Below are positions 26,018-35,298 of a stretch of DNA of 53,202 bases, piece after piece (position 1 is the stretch's first letter; every line of letters begins with the position of its first letter). The notes beneath the pieces were generated by a model. That model was not told the origin of the DNA, did no database searches, and worked only from the letters and a program-made list of their open reading frames with translations. The translations under genes were made by a program, and so were the position numbers. The stretch comes from JBOGJG01 sp050747825 (GTDB taxonomy: Bacteria; Acidobacteriota; UBA6911; RPQK01; JBOGJG01), in NCBI GenBank assembly GCA_050747825.1, contig JBOGJG010000448.1, positions 1 through 53,202 of the forward strand, in the 5' to 3' direction.

Positions 26018-26996
26018 GTTCTCTGGATGTCGGTAGCCGCCATTGTGGGGATGGGTACAAAATTCTTAGCTGCACTCTGGTCATCATGTACCGGGGCAGG
26101 GATAGCCTTGGTCATGTCCAGGGTGGTCCCATGTATTACATCGAAGTCGGACTCGGCCCCAAATTTCGTTTCCTGGCGATCTTCTTTTCCATTTGCGGCA
26201 TGATCGGCTGCCTGTCCATGTTTCAGGTGAATCAGTGGGCGGAAATCCTGTGGAGGCGTTACGCGGATCGCCACCGTCGCCAGCAAGATAGGTGCCTCTC
26301 ATGTGCCTCCTTTACCTGCTTGGCGCCCTGATCATCATAGCCTCTAACTACGAAAGCGTTCCTCAAATGTTCAGACAGATCTTTCCTGACGCCTTTACCG
26401 GTACAGCGGCTGTGGGAGGGGCGGCCGGCATTTCCGTGATGACTGCTATTCAGACAGGCATCAAGCGGGCAGCCTTTTCCAATGAAGCCGGCATCGGAAC
26501 GGCTCCCATGGCCCACGGGGCGGCTCGAACCACCGAACCCATTCGCGAAGGACTGGTGGCCATGCTGGGGCCCTTCATCGACACCATCGTAATCTGTACT
26601 TTAACCGCTCTTGTGATTCTCTCGACAGGCCAAGGGCAGATTCAGGGAGTCCAGGGCGTCTCAGTGACGGCTCAGGCCTTCCAATCGGTCCTTGGGGAAT
26701 GGGGTCGATTCACCCTGGTCATCATTGTGCTCCTCCTCGCCCTCACCTCCATGTTTGGGTACTCCTACTATGGGAAGAAATGCTTCAGCTATCTTTTTGG
26801 AGCTGAGAGAGGCCGAATGTACGACTATTTTTATCTCGCCCTGCTCTTCGTAGGCGCCGTCTGGAGCGCGGCTATGGTCGTTAATCTGCTGGATACCGCC
26901 TTTGCTCTCATGGCCTTTCCCAACATGATCGCCCTCCTGCTGCTCTCCCCGCGTGTCGCCAAAGCAGCCCGTTCTTACTTCGCCAGATATTCCTGA
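26018..26996 (+). pseudogene. Sodium:alanine symporter (AGCS family), truncated and frameshifted
   Basis: Remnant of an amino-acid:cation symporter. Homology begins abruptly at WMSVAAIVGMGTKF (26024-26065), which is internal in this family. It then shifts frame to TLVIMYRGRDSLGHVQGGPM, YYIEVGLG and MFQVNQWAEIL. Part of the next segment is missing. The frame changes again at TRIATVASKI (about 26262-26291) and at VPLMCLLYLLGALIIIASNY (26289 on). From there the frame stays open to 26996 with the conserved AAFSNEAGIGTAPMAHGAAR block and later helices. Roughly the first 100 residues are missing, replaced by dispersed repeat copy A. At least three frame changes plus an internal deletion mean no functional carrier can be made. 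Confidence 0.85.
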
Positions 26997-27155
26997 GAGC
27001 CGCTGCCGCGGTACAGTGCGTCTGAGCAATGTGGGCTAAAGATGCTAAAATTAGATTGGTCTCAAGAACGAAACATTTCAATTAGCTGCACGTCTTTTTA
27101 TGTGTCGTTCACATCTAAGTAGACGGTGGTTTTCAATTGCTTGCGGAGGATTTTA

Positions 27156-28769
27156 ATGAGAAACATTAAAAATAGGTTAACTTCCAGGAAAATCGTGCCT
27201 TTTCTGGCAATTGCACTCACCCTGGCGGTTGGCATTGGAATCGGCACAATCGTTTCCGATGGAGTGTTCAGCGCAGAGGTACAGGAGCTGAGGGTCAGCG
27301 GAGGGGGCGAGCCTCTCGTTATGGATGAGGAGGCTGGCCTGCTGAATGGCTTTAAACGCGTAGCCGAAACGGTTGAACCTGCGGTTGTAAACATCAGCAC
27401 CACCGCCGTGGTCAGACAAAGAGCGGCAGTGCCGCCCGGAGGAGACACGCCAGGTCCATTCGGCGACGATTTTTGGGAACGATTTTTTGGCCCGATGGTC
27501 CCCCAGGAGCGAGCTTTGCGCAGCCTGGGCTCCGGAGTTATCGTAGACAGCGATGGCTATGTCTTGACCAACAACCATGTCATTGCGCGCGCCGATAAAA
27601 TCGAAGTTAAACTGGCTGACGGAAGCACCCACATCGCCCGGGTTATCGGCCAGGATCCCGAATCGGATATCGCCGTTTTGAAGATCGATGCTGGAAGCCC
27701 GCTTCCTTTTGCCAAGGTCGGTGACACTTCGAGAATGGAAGTGGGCGACTGGGTGCTGGCCATCGGCAGCCCCTTTGGCTTCGACCAAACCGTCACCGCC
27801 GGTATCATTTCAGCCACTCACCGAGTGGTGGATCCCCGGCTCATCGGCACAAATCCTTTCGGTGATTACGTCCAGACCGACGCTTCGATTAACCCAGGCA
27901 ACAGCGGTGGACCGCTCGTCAACATGCGCGGTGAAGTGATCGGAATCAACACCTGGATTTCGACCACCTCAGGACAGTCCGCTGGTGTAGGATTTGCGAT
28001 TCCGTCCGGCGTATTTGTGAATGCTTATAATCAGCTCGTGACGACGGGAGAAATCGAACGCGGCTGGCTGGGAGTTTCCATGAACCAGATCCCCCTCACA
28101 CCGGAGCTGGCAGAATTCTTTGGCGTAGCAGGAGGCAACCCTCCGGCCAAGGATGGGGATGGAGTCCTGGTGACTGAAACAGTTAACGAGCGGGGCGAGC
28201 CGTCTGCCAGCGGTCCGGCTTATGAAGCCGGCATTCGCGCCGAGGACGTGATCGTTCAAATTGGGGGCCGGGAGATCGAAGGCCTATTTGATCTGCGTTC
28301 GGCAGTGGCAAGTACTCCGCCAGGAGAGACCGTGCCGGTAACTGTTGTTCGCAAGGGGCAGGTTCTGACCTTTGACATCGAGTTAGCCAAGAGAACCTTC
28401 GGCTTGCAGAGACCGGAGGAGGACGAAAGCCTCTCTTTTGAGGAGAGACATGAGCGAGATCGACCTCGCGAGATCGGCCTCGAATTCCACACTCTGCTCC
28501 CCCGGGAAGCGGAACAACTGGGCATCGAGGCACAGGGTGTGCTCATCGACTCGGTTGGGCCCGCCAGCCGGGCCGACGAAGCTGGACTGAGGCAAAATCA
28601 AGTGATTACGCACGTCAATGGCGAGGCGGTCACAAGCGGTCAGGAATTCAAGAACAAGATCGAGAGTCTGTCTTCCGGCGCGGCGGTCGTGTTGCGCGGA
28701 ATCGACCCTGGTGATCCGCGTAATCCGGAAGATGAGCAGATCTTCTACACTTCGTTCGTGAAGCCGTGA
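27156..28769 (+). CDS. Do/DegQ-like HtrA serine protease
   Basis: A 537-residue periplasmic HtrA protease. A membrane or signal helix lies at residues 13-34 (IVPFLAIALTLAVGIGIGTI). The trypsin-like domain has His141 (TNNHVI), Asp171 (ESDIAVLKI) and Ser250 (NPGNSGGPL), so the triad is complete. The first PDZ domain (about 320-420, GVLVTETVNERGEPSASGPA) and second PDZ (about 450-530, GVLIDSVGPASRADEAGLRQ) follow. I chose the ATG at 27156 because GGAGG sits 7 bases upstream. An upstream in-frame start at 27126 lacks a ribosome site. It degrades or refolds misfolded envelope proteins. It is monocistronic as far as can be seen. Confidence 0.94.
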   Translation: MRNIKNRLTSRKIVPFLAIALTLAVGIGIGTIVSDGVFSAEVQELRVSGGGEPLVMDEEAGLLNGFKRVAETVEPAVVNISTTAVVRQRAAVPPGGDTPGPFGDDFWERFFGPMVPQERALRSLGSGVIVDSDGYVLTNNHVIARADKIEVKLADGSTHIARVIGQDPESDIAVLKIDAGSPLPFAKVGDTSRMEVGDWVLAIGSPFGFDQTVTAGIISATHRVVDPRLIGTNPFGDYVQTDASINPGNSGGPLVNMRGEVIGINTWISTTSGQSAGVGFAIPSGVFVNAYNQLVTTGEIERGWLGVSMNQIPLTPELAEFFGVAGGNPPAKDGDGVLVTETVNERGEPSASGPAYEAGIRAEDVIVQIGGREIEGLFDLRSAVASTPPGETVPVTVVRKGQVLTFDIELAKRTFGLQRPEEDESLSFEERHERDRPREIGLEFHTLLPREAEQLGIEAQGVLIDSVGPASRADEAGLRQNQVITHVNGEAVTSGQEFKNKIESLSSGAAVVLRGIDPGDPRNPEDEQIFYTSFVKP

Positions 28770-28805
28770 ACTTAGCCTGCAGCCTACAGTCTCAAGCCTG
28801 CTTTT

Positions 28806-30299
28806 ATGACTGAGCCGGGGGGTTATACAAACTTTATTGCCGGAGAGTGGGTAAAATCCCGTTCGGGCAAGTCCTTTGAGAATCGCAATCCCGCAGATGC
28901 CCGAGATCTCGTTGGATTATTTCCTGATTCGACGAAAGAAGACGTTGAACTGGCGGTATCGGCCGCCAAAGAAGCTTATCCGACCTGGCGTCTCACTCCC
29001 GCTCCCAAACGCGCCCAATATCTGTACCGGGCGGGCGAAATCCTGAAGCGGCGCAAGGAGGAAATTGCCCGCGACATGACGCGCGAAATGGGCAAGATCC
29101 TCCTGGAAACGCGCGGAGACGTTCAGGAAGCAATCGACATGGCATACTGGATGGCCGGGGAAGGCCGCCGGCTCTACGGCCATACCACCCCCTCGGAACT
29201 GCGCAACAAGTTCAATATGAGCGTCCGCGAACCCGTCGGCGTGTGCAGCATCATTACTCCCTGGAATTTCCCCATCGCAATCGCCAGTTGGAAAATCTTT
29301 CCGGCCCTGGTTTGCGGCAACACCTGCGTCTGGAAGCCGGCATCGGACACGCCGCTGACGGCTTTCAACTTCATGAAGGCTTTCGAGGAGGCTGGCCTGC
29401 CGGCCGGCGTAGTCAATCTGCTCACCGGTGGCGGCGCCCAAGTGGGAGAGCCTCTGATCGACCACGAAGATGTCCGCGTGGTTTCCTTTACCGGGTCAAC
29501 CGCAACTGGCCGGTCGGTAGCTGAAAAATGCGCCCGCTCTTTCAAAAAACATCATCTGGAGATGGGCGGCAAGAACGTCATCATCGTCATGGATGACGCC
29601 GATCTGCATCTGGCTATCGATGGGGCCGTGTGGGGCGGCTTTGGCACCACCGGACAGCGCTGCACCGCCTCCAGCCGGCTGGTGGTTCATAAGAAGCTTT
29701 ACCAGCAGTTCATCACAGGTCTGGTGGAGCGGGTCAAGGAGCTGCGCATCGGCAATGGACTGGATGAGAAAATTCAGATGGGACCGGTCATCAGTCAGAA
29801 GCAGAAAACGTCCATTTTGAAGTGGATCGAAATCGGCCGGAATGAAGGGGCCCGCCTCTTGCACGGAGGTTCTCCTTTGGAAAGCGGCTCTTTTGAGAAC
29901 GGCTTTTTCATTGAGCCTACTATTTTCGTGGACGTCGATCCCCAGATGCAGATCGCTCAAGAGGAGATCTTCGGCCCCGTCGTCTCGATTATCCCGTGCG
30001 CTTCCTTTGAGGAAGCTATTGAAATTGCCAACGGTGTCCGTTATGGTCTCTCGTCGGCAATTTACACCCAGGACCTGAAGCGGGCTTTTATCGCCATGAG
30101 GGATCTGTATACGGGAATCGTTTACGTCAACTCACCCACGATCGGAGCAGAGATCCATCTTCCTTTTGGCGGAACCAAAGACACCGGCAACGGCCACCGG
30201 GAAGCTTCCGAGGCTGCTCTCGATGTGTTTTCCGAATGGAAGGCGCTTTACGTGGATTACAGCGGACGGCTGCAGCGCGCTCAGATAGATGCAGACTAA
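28806..30299 (+). CDS. NAD(P)-dependent aldehyde dehydrogenase
   Basis: A 497-residue ALDH-superfamily enzyme. The active site is Cys286 in GTTGQRCTASS, Glu252 in LEMGGKN and Asn154 in TPWNFP. The cofactor loop SFTGSTATG is at about 227-235. EEIFGPVVSI and LPFGGTKDTGNGHRE are the usual C-terminal blocks. The GNGHREA ending and overall pattern resemble the group that includes alpha-aminoadipic or alpha-ketoglutaric semialdehyde dehydrogenases. The exact substrate is unknown. Alanine dehydrogenase follows after 88 bases, so an amino-acid degradation role is plausible. Confidence 0.92.
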   Translation: MTEPGGYTNFIAGEWVKSRSGKSFENRNPADARDLVGLFPDSTKEDVELAVSAAKEAYPTWRLTPAPKRAQYLYRAGEILKRRKEEIARDMTREMGKILLETRGDVQEAIDMAYWMAGEGRRLYGHTTPSELRNKFNMSVREPVGVCSIITPWNFPIAIASWKIFPALVCGNTCVWKPASDTPLTAFNFMKAFEEAGLPAGVVNLLTGGGAQVGEPLIDHEDVRVVSFTGSTATGRSVAEKCARSFKKHHLEMGGKNVIIVMDDADLHLAIDGAVWGGFGTTGQRCTASSRLVVHKKLYQQFITGLVERVKELRIGNGLDEKIQMGPVISQKQKTSILKWIEIGRNEGARLLHGGSPLESGSFENGFFIEPTIFVDVDPQMQIAQEEIFGPVVSIIPCASFEEAIEIANGVRYGLSSAIYTQDLKRAFIAMRDLYTGIVYVNSPTIGAEIHLPFGGTKDTGNGHREASEAALDVFSEWKALYVDYSGRLQRAQIDAD

Positions 30300-30300
30300 C

Positions 30301-30381
30301 AGGCCTGAGGCCCGAGGCCTGAGGCCTGGATTTTCTCAGGCAGGAGCGAAAGAAGAACCTCCCGCCTCGGGCCTCAGGCCT
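30301..30381. repeat. 18-bp perfect inverted repeat (AGGCCTGAGG type) before ald
   Basis: Arms at 30301-30318 and 30364-30381 are exact reverse complements (AGGCCTGAGGCCCGAGGC), with a 45-base spacer. The left arm continues as a tandem so that 30301-30325 is identical over 25 bases to 49653-49677 inside yggS. It lies 6 bases before the ald ATG. Confidence 0.9.
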
Positions 30382-30387
30382 TAAATC

Positions 30388-31506
30388 ATGAACATCGGCC
30401 TCCCAAGAGAACTGAAAGACAACGAATACCGCGTCGGTCTGGTTCCAGCGGGCGTTCATGCTCTGGTGGAAGACGGCCACAACGTGCTGATTGAGACCGG
30501 CGCCGGGATGGGGTCGGGTTTCACCGATGCTGAGTACTCTACGGCCGGAGGCGTGATCGCCGGCACGGCTGATGAAGTGTTTGAGCGGGCCCATATGGTG
30601 GTGAAAGTCAAGGAGCCGGTTCAGCAGGAATACGAGAGACTCCGGGAAGGGCAGATTCTCTTCAGCTACCTTCATCTGGCCCCATTGCCGGAGTTAACCC
30701 GCGTCCTGCTGGACAGGAAAGTCATTGGTATTGCCTATGAAACGATCGGTGACTCAGGAGGGAAGCTTCCCCTCCTGACGCCGATGAGCGAAGTGGCCGG
30801 ACGGATGTCGGTCATCGTAGGCTCTTATTATCTGCAGAAGCCCAGGGGAGGCCGTGGCGTGCTGCTGGGAGGCGTCCCCGGTGTCCGTCCCGCTCAGGTG
30901 ATTATCGTCGGAGGCGGTACGGTTGGAATGAACGCAGCTAAGATGGCCATGGGGCTGGGGGCGCATGTCTGTATCCTGGACGTCCACCTTGACCGGCTTC
31001 GCCACATCGATGACCTTTACTTCGGGGTGGTGGATACACTGCAGTCGAACACCTATAACATCGCCAGGAGCCTCCCCCAGGCCGACTTGGTGATTGGCGC
31101 CGTCTTGATTCCGGGCGCCAGCGCTCCCAAGCTGATCACGAGGGCTATGATATCGACAATGCCATCCGGATCGGTGTTTGTGGATGTTTCAGTGGATCAG
31201 GGGGGGTGCGCCGAGACCACCCGGCCCACCACGCACAGCGATCCAGTCTACAGCGTGGATGAAGTAGTCCATTACTGCGTCACCAATATGCCGGGCGCCA
31301 TGCCCCGGACCTCAACTCTGGCCCTCACCAATGCCACTTTGCCCTATGTGGTCAAGATCGCCCAATTGGGTTTAAAGGGCGCCTGTAAAGAAAATCCTTT
31401 CCTTAAAAACGGTGTCAATACTTGTGGCGGACACGTCACCTTGAGACCGGTAGCCGAGTCACAGGACCTCCCCTATCGCGAGCTCGATGAGGTCCTGGTT
31501 CAATAG
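30388..31506 (+). CDS. ald: Alanine dehydrogenase
   Basis: NAD-dependent L-alanine dehydrogenase (alanine to pyruvate plus ammonia) of 372 residues. The N-terminus MNIGLPRELKDNEYRVGLVP holds the substrate-binding Arg and Lys. LHLAPLPELTRVLL and AYETIGDSGGKLPLLTPMSE are Ald signatures. The Rossmann motif is VIIVGGGTVGMNAAKMAMGLGA near 172-193. SVDQGGCAETTRPTTHSDP and NMPGAMPRTSTLALTNATLP carry the catalytic His/Asp region. It follows an aldehyde dehydrogenase gene and may release ammonia for the nitrogen system further right. Identity is secure. Confidence 0.96.
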   Translation: MNIGLPRELKDNEYRVGLVPAGVHALVEDGHNVLIETGAGMGSGFTDAEYSTAGGVIAGTADEVFERAHMVVKVKEPVQQEYERLREGQILFSYLHLAPLPELTRVLLDRKVIGIAYETIGDSGGKLPLLTPMSEVAGRMSVIVGSYYLQKPRGGRGVLLGGVPGVRPAQVIIVGGGTVGMNAAKMAMGLGAHVCILDVHLDRLRHIDDLYFGVVDTLQSNTYNIARSLPQADLVIGAVLIPGASAPKLITRAMISTMPSGSVFVDVSVDQGGCAETTRPTTHSDPVYSVDEVVHYCVTNMPGAMPRTSTLALTNATLPYVVKIAQLGLKGACKENPFLKNGVNTCGGHVTLRPVAESQDLPYRELDEVLVQ

Positions 31507-31528
31507 TTGATGGAAAAAAGGTAACTAA

Positions 31529-32254
31529 GTGGCAGCCTGCTGGCAGCTTCTCATCGATTCTCCCCAGTCCGGCGCCGCAAATATGCGGATTGATGAGCTG
31601 CTGCTGCAAGAGGTCGAATCCTCAACTTTGCCGCTTAGCATCATACGGTTTTATCGCTGGGACGCGCCCACGCTGTCGCTGGGTCGAAATCAGCACATTG
31701 ACAAGGCCGTGAATCAGGACCTATGCAAAGCCCGCGGAATTGCCATCGTTCATCGCCCGACCGGCGGTCGTGCCGTTTTGCACGCCGATGAACTGACCTA
31801 TTCCATCGCATCCAACGATCGCCGTTTCTTTCGGATCGATAACGTGCTGCAGAACTATCTGGCAGTCTCGAGGGGCCTTCAAATCGGATTTAAGCAGCTT
31901 GGAATAGTTAGTGAGCTGGCCGGAGATCGAAGGCCGGAGGCCGGAGTGAAGGGCCCCCGCCCTCAGGCCTGCTTTACCTCCGCTTGCCCATACGAGCTGC
32001 TCAGCGCTAATCGAAAGCTTGTGGGCAGCGCTCAAAAACGACTGAAACGCAGTTTCCTTCAGCACGGCTCGATTCCCCTGCGCATCAATTACACAGCGAT
32101 GGCAGAGGCTTTGTCAGCCGACGAGCAGGTTCTCAAAACTGCCGTAATCTCTGTGTCCGAGTCAGCCGGCCGAGAGATCTCCTTTGAAGAGCTGCAAACG
32201 GCCCTGCAATCAAGCCTGAAGAGCCACTTCGGGATCAGGTGGGGTGTCAGGTAG
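31529..32254 (+). CDS. Lipoate-protein ligase A / octanoyltransferase (LipM-like)
   Basis: Transfers lipoyl or octanoyl groups to E2 and H proteins. It has 241 residues. MRIDELLL, FYRWDAPTLSLGRNQ, VHRPTGGRAVLHADELTYSI and ANRKLVGSAQKR are BPL/LplA-fold signatures. The residues CFTSACPYELL match the Cys-containing loop of LipM-type octanoyltransferases. The small size without an LplA C-terminal domain also favours transferase. Residues about 134-149 (RRPEAGVKGPRPQA) are encoded by a low-complexity repeat at about 31927-31972 and look like an in-frame insertion. The start is a GTG at 31529, with AAGG 8 bases upstream. Confidence 0.85.
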   Translation: MAACWQLLIDSPQSGAANMRIDELLLQEVESSTLPLSIIRFYRWDAPTLSLGRNQHIDKAVNQDLCKARGIAIVHRPTGGRAVLHADELTYSIASNDRRFFRIDNVLQNYLAVSRGLQIGFKQLGIVSELAGDRRPEAGVKGPRPQACFTSACPYELLSANRKLVGSAQKRLKRSFLQHGSIPLRINYTAMAEALSADEQVLKTAVISVSESAGREISFEELQTALQSSLKSHFGIRWGVR

Positions 32255-32255
32255 G

Positions 32256-32409
32256 GGTGACGGGTGGCGGGTGGCGGGTGGCGGGTGGCGGGGGCGGGTG
32301 ACGGGTGACGGGTACAGGCAGGTAACCTAGGCAAATGTAAAGGCGCGTTTTGCTCATTAGGCTATCCTAAATACCAACACTCCCCGCCACCCGCCACCCG
32401 TCACCCGTC
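32256..32409. repeat. 7-bp tandem repeats (GGGTGGC/GGGTGAC) and their inverted copy
   Basis: About eight 7-base units GGGTGAC/GGGTGGC run from 32256 to about 32314. Their reverse complement (CCGCCAC/CCGTCAC units) is at 32382-32409. The two arms could pair over more than 20 bases around a spacer of about 70 bases, between lplA and hrcA. Not CRISPR: the units are far too short and have no spacers. Confidence 0.85.
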
Positions 32410-32429
32410 TTGCTACTTTCCCGTCCAAA

Positions 32430-32458
32430 TTGCGTCTGATCAGAGGGTTGTGTTATAT
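32430..32458 (+). promoter_or_regulatory. Candidate promoter of the hrcA operon
   Basis: TTGCGT (32430-32435), 17 bases, TTATAT (32453-32458), ending 16 bases before the hrcA ATG. No CIRCE element (TTAGCACTC-N9-GAGTGCTAA) was seen nearby. Read by eye and modest in match. Confidence 0.4.
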
Positions 32459-32474
32459 ACCTACAAACCCGACG

Positions 32475-33542
32475 ATGGCCAAAAAACAGTCGAAACCAGA
32501 GTTAAATGAGCGTGCGCGCAATATTCTCAAAGCGATTGTTCGCGAGTACGTCCGCACGGGCAAACCTGTCGGTTCCCGGCGGTTGGCTAAGATCTATCGG
32601 GAAGGCGTAAGTGCCGCCACTATTCGAAACGTGGTCTCCGACCTCGAGGAACTGGGCTTCGTCGCCCAGCCGCATACCTCGGCTGGACGGGTACCCACTC
32701 CCCTGGGCTACCGGTTTTATGTGGACAGCCTGACCCAGACGCGGGAATTGGCCGGCGAACAGGCGAAAAAGATCAAGCAGAGTCTGGAGCAGGAGCCGGA
32801 CCCGGGAGAGCTGATGAGCAAGGCTTCCCAGCTTCTCTCGGCTCTGTCTAATAACCTCGGTTTTGTCATCACTGGCCCCGTCTCGCTGGCCCTGATGAAA
32901 CACGTCGAGTTCGTTAAGATCTCGGAGCAGCGGATTCTGGCCATTCTGGTAACGACAACGGGATTCGTCCAGCATCGGATCGTCCATGTCGATGAGAACT
33001 TGAGCCAGAGTGATCTGGACCAGGCGGGACGCTATCTGGTCGAACATTTTCGAGGAAAGACTCTCGTCCAGATGCGTGACGAGTTGATCAATCTGATGAT
33101 GGAAGAAAAGGCGCTTTATGACCGGATGCTCAAGAACGTTGTCCTTTTGGGCTCGGCCAGTTTAATGAACAATGACGGTGACAACAACCAGGAGTCGGAA
33201 GTCTACTTCGGTGGTACCGCGCAAATCATCCAAAAGGCTGGAGTCGTGGATATTAATCGAATGATCGTCCTCTTCCAGACCTTTGAAGAGAAAAGCCGGC
33301 TGGTTAAAATCATTACGGAGTGCATTCGGGAGGACCAGTTGGGTCCGACCGTGACGATTGGACTTGAGAAGCACATTCCTGGGATGCGCGACTGGGCTCT
33401 TATTTCCTCTCCCTATCTGCACGATCAGCGGATCATGGGAAGCTTGGGAGTCATGGGCCCAGCCAGAATGGAGTACGAGAAGGCAATCAGCCTCGTCGAT
33501 TACGTGGCGAAGTTGTTTGGTAAAATACTGAGCAGTAACTGA
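32475..33542 (+). CDS. hrcA: Heat-inducible transcription repressor HrcA
   Basis: Repressor of class I heat-shock genes, which it controls by binding CIRCE elements. It has 355 residues. The N-terminal winged helix (NERARNILKAIVREYVRTGK, then SAATIRNVVSDLEELGFVAQ) is followed by the invariant PHTSAGRVPTPLGYRFYVD. The C-terminal GAF-like dimerisation domain ends KAISLVDYVAKLFG. I chose the ATG at 32475 (MAKKQSKPELNERAR). The frame is open upstream to 32430 without a ribosome site. The stop overlaps the grpE ATG. With no CIRCE here, autoregulation is not evident. Confidence 0.95.
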   Translation: MAKKQSKPELNERARNILKAIVREYVRTGKPVGSRRLAKIYREGVSAATIRNVVSDLEELGFVAQPHTSAGRVPTPLGYRFYVDSLTQTRELAGEQAKKIKQSLEQEPDPGELMSKASQLLSALSNNLGFVITGPVSLALMKHVEFVKISEQRILAILVTTTGFVQHRIVHVDENLSQSDLDQAGRYLVEHFRGKTLVQMRDELINLMMEEKALYDRMLKNVVLLGSASLMNNDGDNNQESEVYFGGTAQIIQKAGVVDINRMIVLFQTFEEKSRLVKIITECIREDQLGPTVTIGLEKHIPGMRDWALISSPYLHDQRIMGSLGVMGPARMEYEKAISLVDYVAKLFGKILSSN

Positions 33543-34144
33543 TGAATACAGACGATAAATTCGAAGATCAAGAGATAACAGAACCGACTGCCTCCCATTC
33601 CGAGGAGGCAGATCAGACGGGCCCGGAAGATCCTCAGAAACGGAACATGGACTTCTACGTCCAGACCATTGAGAGTCTGCGCAAGGAAAGGGATGAATAT
33701 TACGACCTTCTCTTGCGGAAGCAGGCTGACTTTGAAAATTATCGGAAGCGAGTCGTCAAGGAAAAGGAAGACGATCGGTTTTCAGCCCTAGCTGGACTGA
33801 TTCGGGAATTGCTGCCGGTGATCGATTCTTTCGAGAAGGGTCTGGCCAGCCTGGAGGCGCAACCAAGCGAACCGAGGTTGCAAACTTATCTGGAGGGATT
33901 TGAGCTGCTGCTGAAGCAATTGAAAGCCTTCCTCGAAAAGTTCGATGTCACTGAAGTCCCCGCTATCGGTACCCGATTTGATCCAAATCTCCATGAGGCG
34001 GTGCTGAGAGAAGTCACTTCCGACCACACGGAAGGTGAAATCCTGGAGGAATATCGCAAAGGCTACAAGATCGGAGATCGTCTCCTGCGCGCCTCACAGG
34101 TGAAGGTGGCAGTCCAGCCCGAGACGATCGATAAACAACAATAA
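33542..34144 (+). CDS. grpE: Nucleotide exchange factor GrpE
   Basis: Exchanges ADP on DnaK. It has 200 residues. An acidic unstructured N-terminus (1-35) precedes a long coiled coil (about 40-90, ESLRKERDEYYDLLLRKQAD and FENYRKRVVKEKED). A beta-wing C-terminus with FDPNLHEAVLREVTSDHTEG, GYKIGDRLLRASQVKVAV completes the fold. The ATG overlaps the hrcA stop (TGATG). dnaJ follows 41 bases later. No dnaK is in this operon. Confidence 0.96.
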   Translation: MNTDDKFEDQEITEPTASHSEEADQTGPEDPQKRNMDFYVQTIESLRKERDEYYDLLLRKQADFENYRKRVVKEKEDDRFSALAGLIRELLPVIDSFEKGLASLEAQPSEPRLQTYLEGFELLLKQLKAFLEKFDVTEVPAIGTRFDPNLHEAVLREVTSDHTEGEILEEYRKGYKIGDRLLRASQVKVAVQPETIDKQQ

Positions 34145-34185
34145 AGGGTGGCAAGTCCAACCTTGAGATAATGGTAGAGCGGTAA

Positions 34186-35298
34186 ATGTCCAAACGAGAT
34201 TATTACGAGGTTCTCGGTATCGGCCGGGAGGCCTCTCAGCAGGAAATTAAGAGTGCGTATCGGCGTCTGGCCGTCCAGTACCATCCCGACAAGAACTCCG
34301 GCGATAAAGAAGCGGAGGAGAAGTTCAAGGAGGCCGCTCAGGCTTACACCATCCTCAGTGATGCCCATCGGCGGGCTCAGTACGACCGCTTCGGGCATGC
34401 AGGCGTCGAGGGCGCCGGCGGTGGCTTCAATCCCGATGTCTTTGCCGATTTCAGCGATATCCTGGGAGACCTTTTTGGATTCGGCGATGTCTTCGGAGGC
34501 TCCCGGAGGGGCCGCGGGCCGCAGGTGCAGCGCGGGGCAGATCTTCGCTACGATCTGACCATCAGTTTTGAAGAAGCTGCCTTTGGACTCCAGACCAAGC
34601 TTAGAATTCCCCGCCACCAAACTTGTACCACCTGCAACGGTACGGGGGCCGATCCTCGCCACGGTCGTACCACCTGCTCATCCTGTCGCGGCCAGGGGCA
34701 GGTCCGCTATCAGCAGGGATTCTTTACGATTAGCCGCACCTGCTCGAACTGCGGCGGCACGGGCCAGATTAGCAAGGCTCGCTGTCCACGGTGCGCGGGC
34801 GCAGGACGCCTGCAGAAGGAGAAAACGCTGGAGGTAAAGATTCCTGCGGGTGTAGACGAGGGTTCGCGCCTCAGAATTCCCGGGGAAGGTGAGGCAGGCC
34901 TTAACGGCGGTCCGGCCGGCGATCTTTATGTGGTGATCTTCATCGAGGAGCATCCCTTCTTTAAGCGTGAGGATAATAATATCTACTGTGAAGTCCCGAT
35001 CACCTTTGTTCAAGCGGCCTTGGGCGCTGAAATCGAAGTTCCGACCCTGTCTGGAAAGGAAAAGATTAAGGTACCCGAAGGCACCCAGACCGGGGCCGTT
35101 TTTCGCCTCAAGGGACAAGGCATAGTGAGCCTCAACGGCCGCGGCAAAGGCGACCAGTTGGTGACCGCCACCGTCGTAACCCCCAGCCGGCTTAGCAAAG
35201 AGCAGAAAGAGCTGTTTCAGCGGCTTGGAGACCTGGGCGTGGGCGAATTAGGCGAGCGCGGAACCCTGTTTGAGAAGGTCAAAGAGATCTTTGGGTGA
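34186..35298 (+). CDS. dnaJ: Chaperone DnaJ (Hsp40)
   Basis: Type I J-protein of 370 residues that delivers clients to DnaK. The J domain (1-70) has the HPD motif in VQYHPDKNSG. A Gly/Phe-rich linker follows (AGGGFNPDVFADFSDILGDL). The zinc region has four CxxCxGxG repeats (CTTCNGTG, CSSCRGQG, CSNCGGTG, CPRCAGAG). Two beta client-binding domains and the C-terminal dimer segment end KVKEIFG. It starts 41 bases after grpE. prmA begins at or before its stop. Confidence 0.97.
   Translation: MSKRDYYEVLGIGREASQQEIKSAYRRLAVQYHPDKNSGDKEAEEKFKEAAQAYTILSDAHRRAQYDRFGHAGVEGAGGGFNPDVFADFSDILGDLFGFGDVFGGSRRGRGPQVQRGADLRYDLTISFEEAAFGLQTKLRIPRHQTCTTCNGTGADPRHGRTTCSSCRGQGQVRYQQGFFTISRTCSNCGGTGQISKARCPRCAGAGRLQKEKTLEVKIPAGVDEGSRLRIPGEGEAGLNGGPAGDLYVVIFIEEHPFFKREDNNIYCEVPITFVQAALGAEIEVPTLSGKEKIKVPEGTQTGAVFRLKGQGIVSLNGRGKGDQLVTATVVTPSRLSKEQKELFQRLGDLGVGELGERGTLFEKVKEIFG

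Noticed and set aside
32256..32409. CRISPR-like array
   Set aside because: Units are 7 bases, contiguous and without spacers. No cas genes.
32410..32475. CIRCE element before hrcA
   Set aside because: No TTAGCACTC/GAGTGCTAA pair seen.
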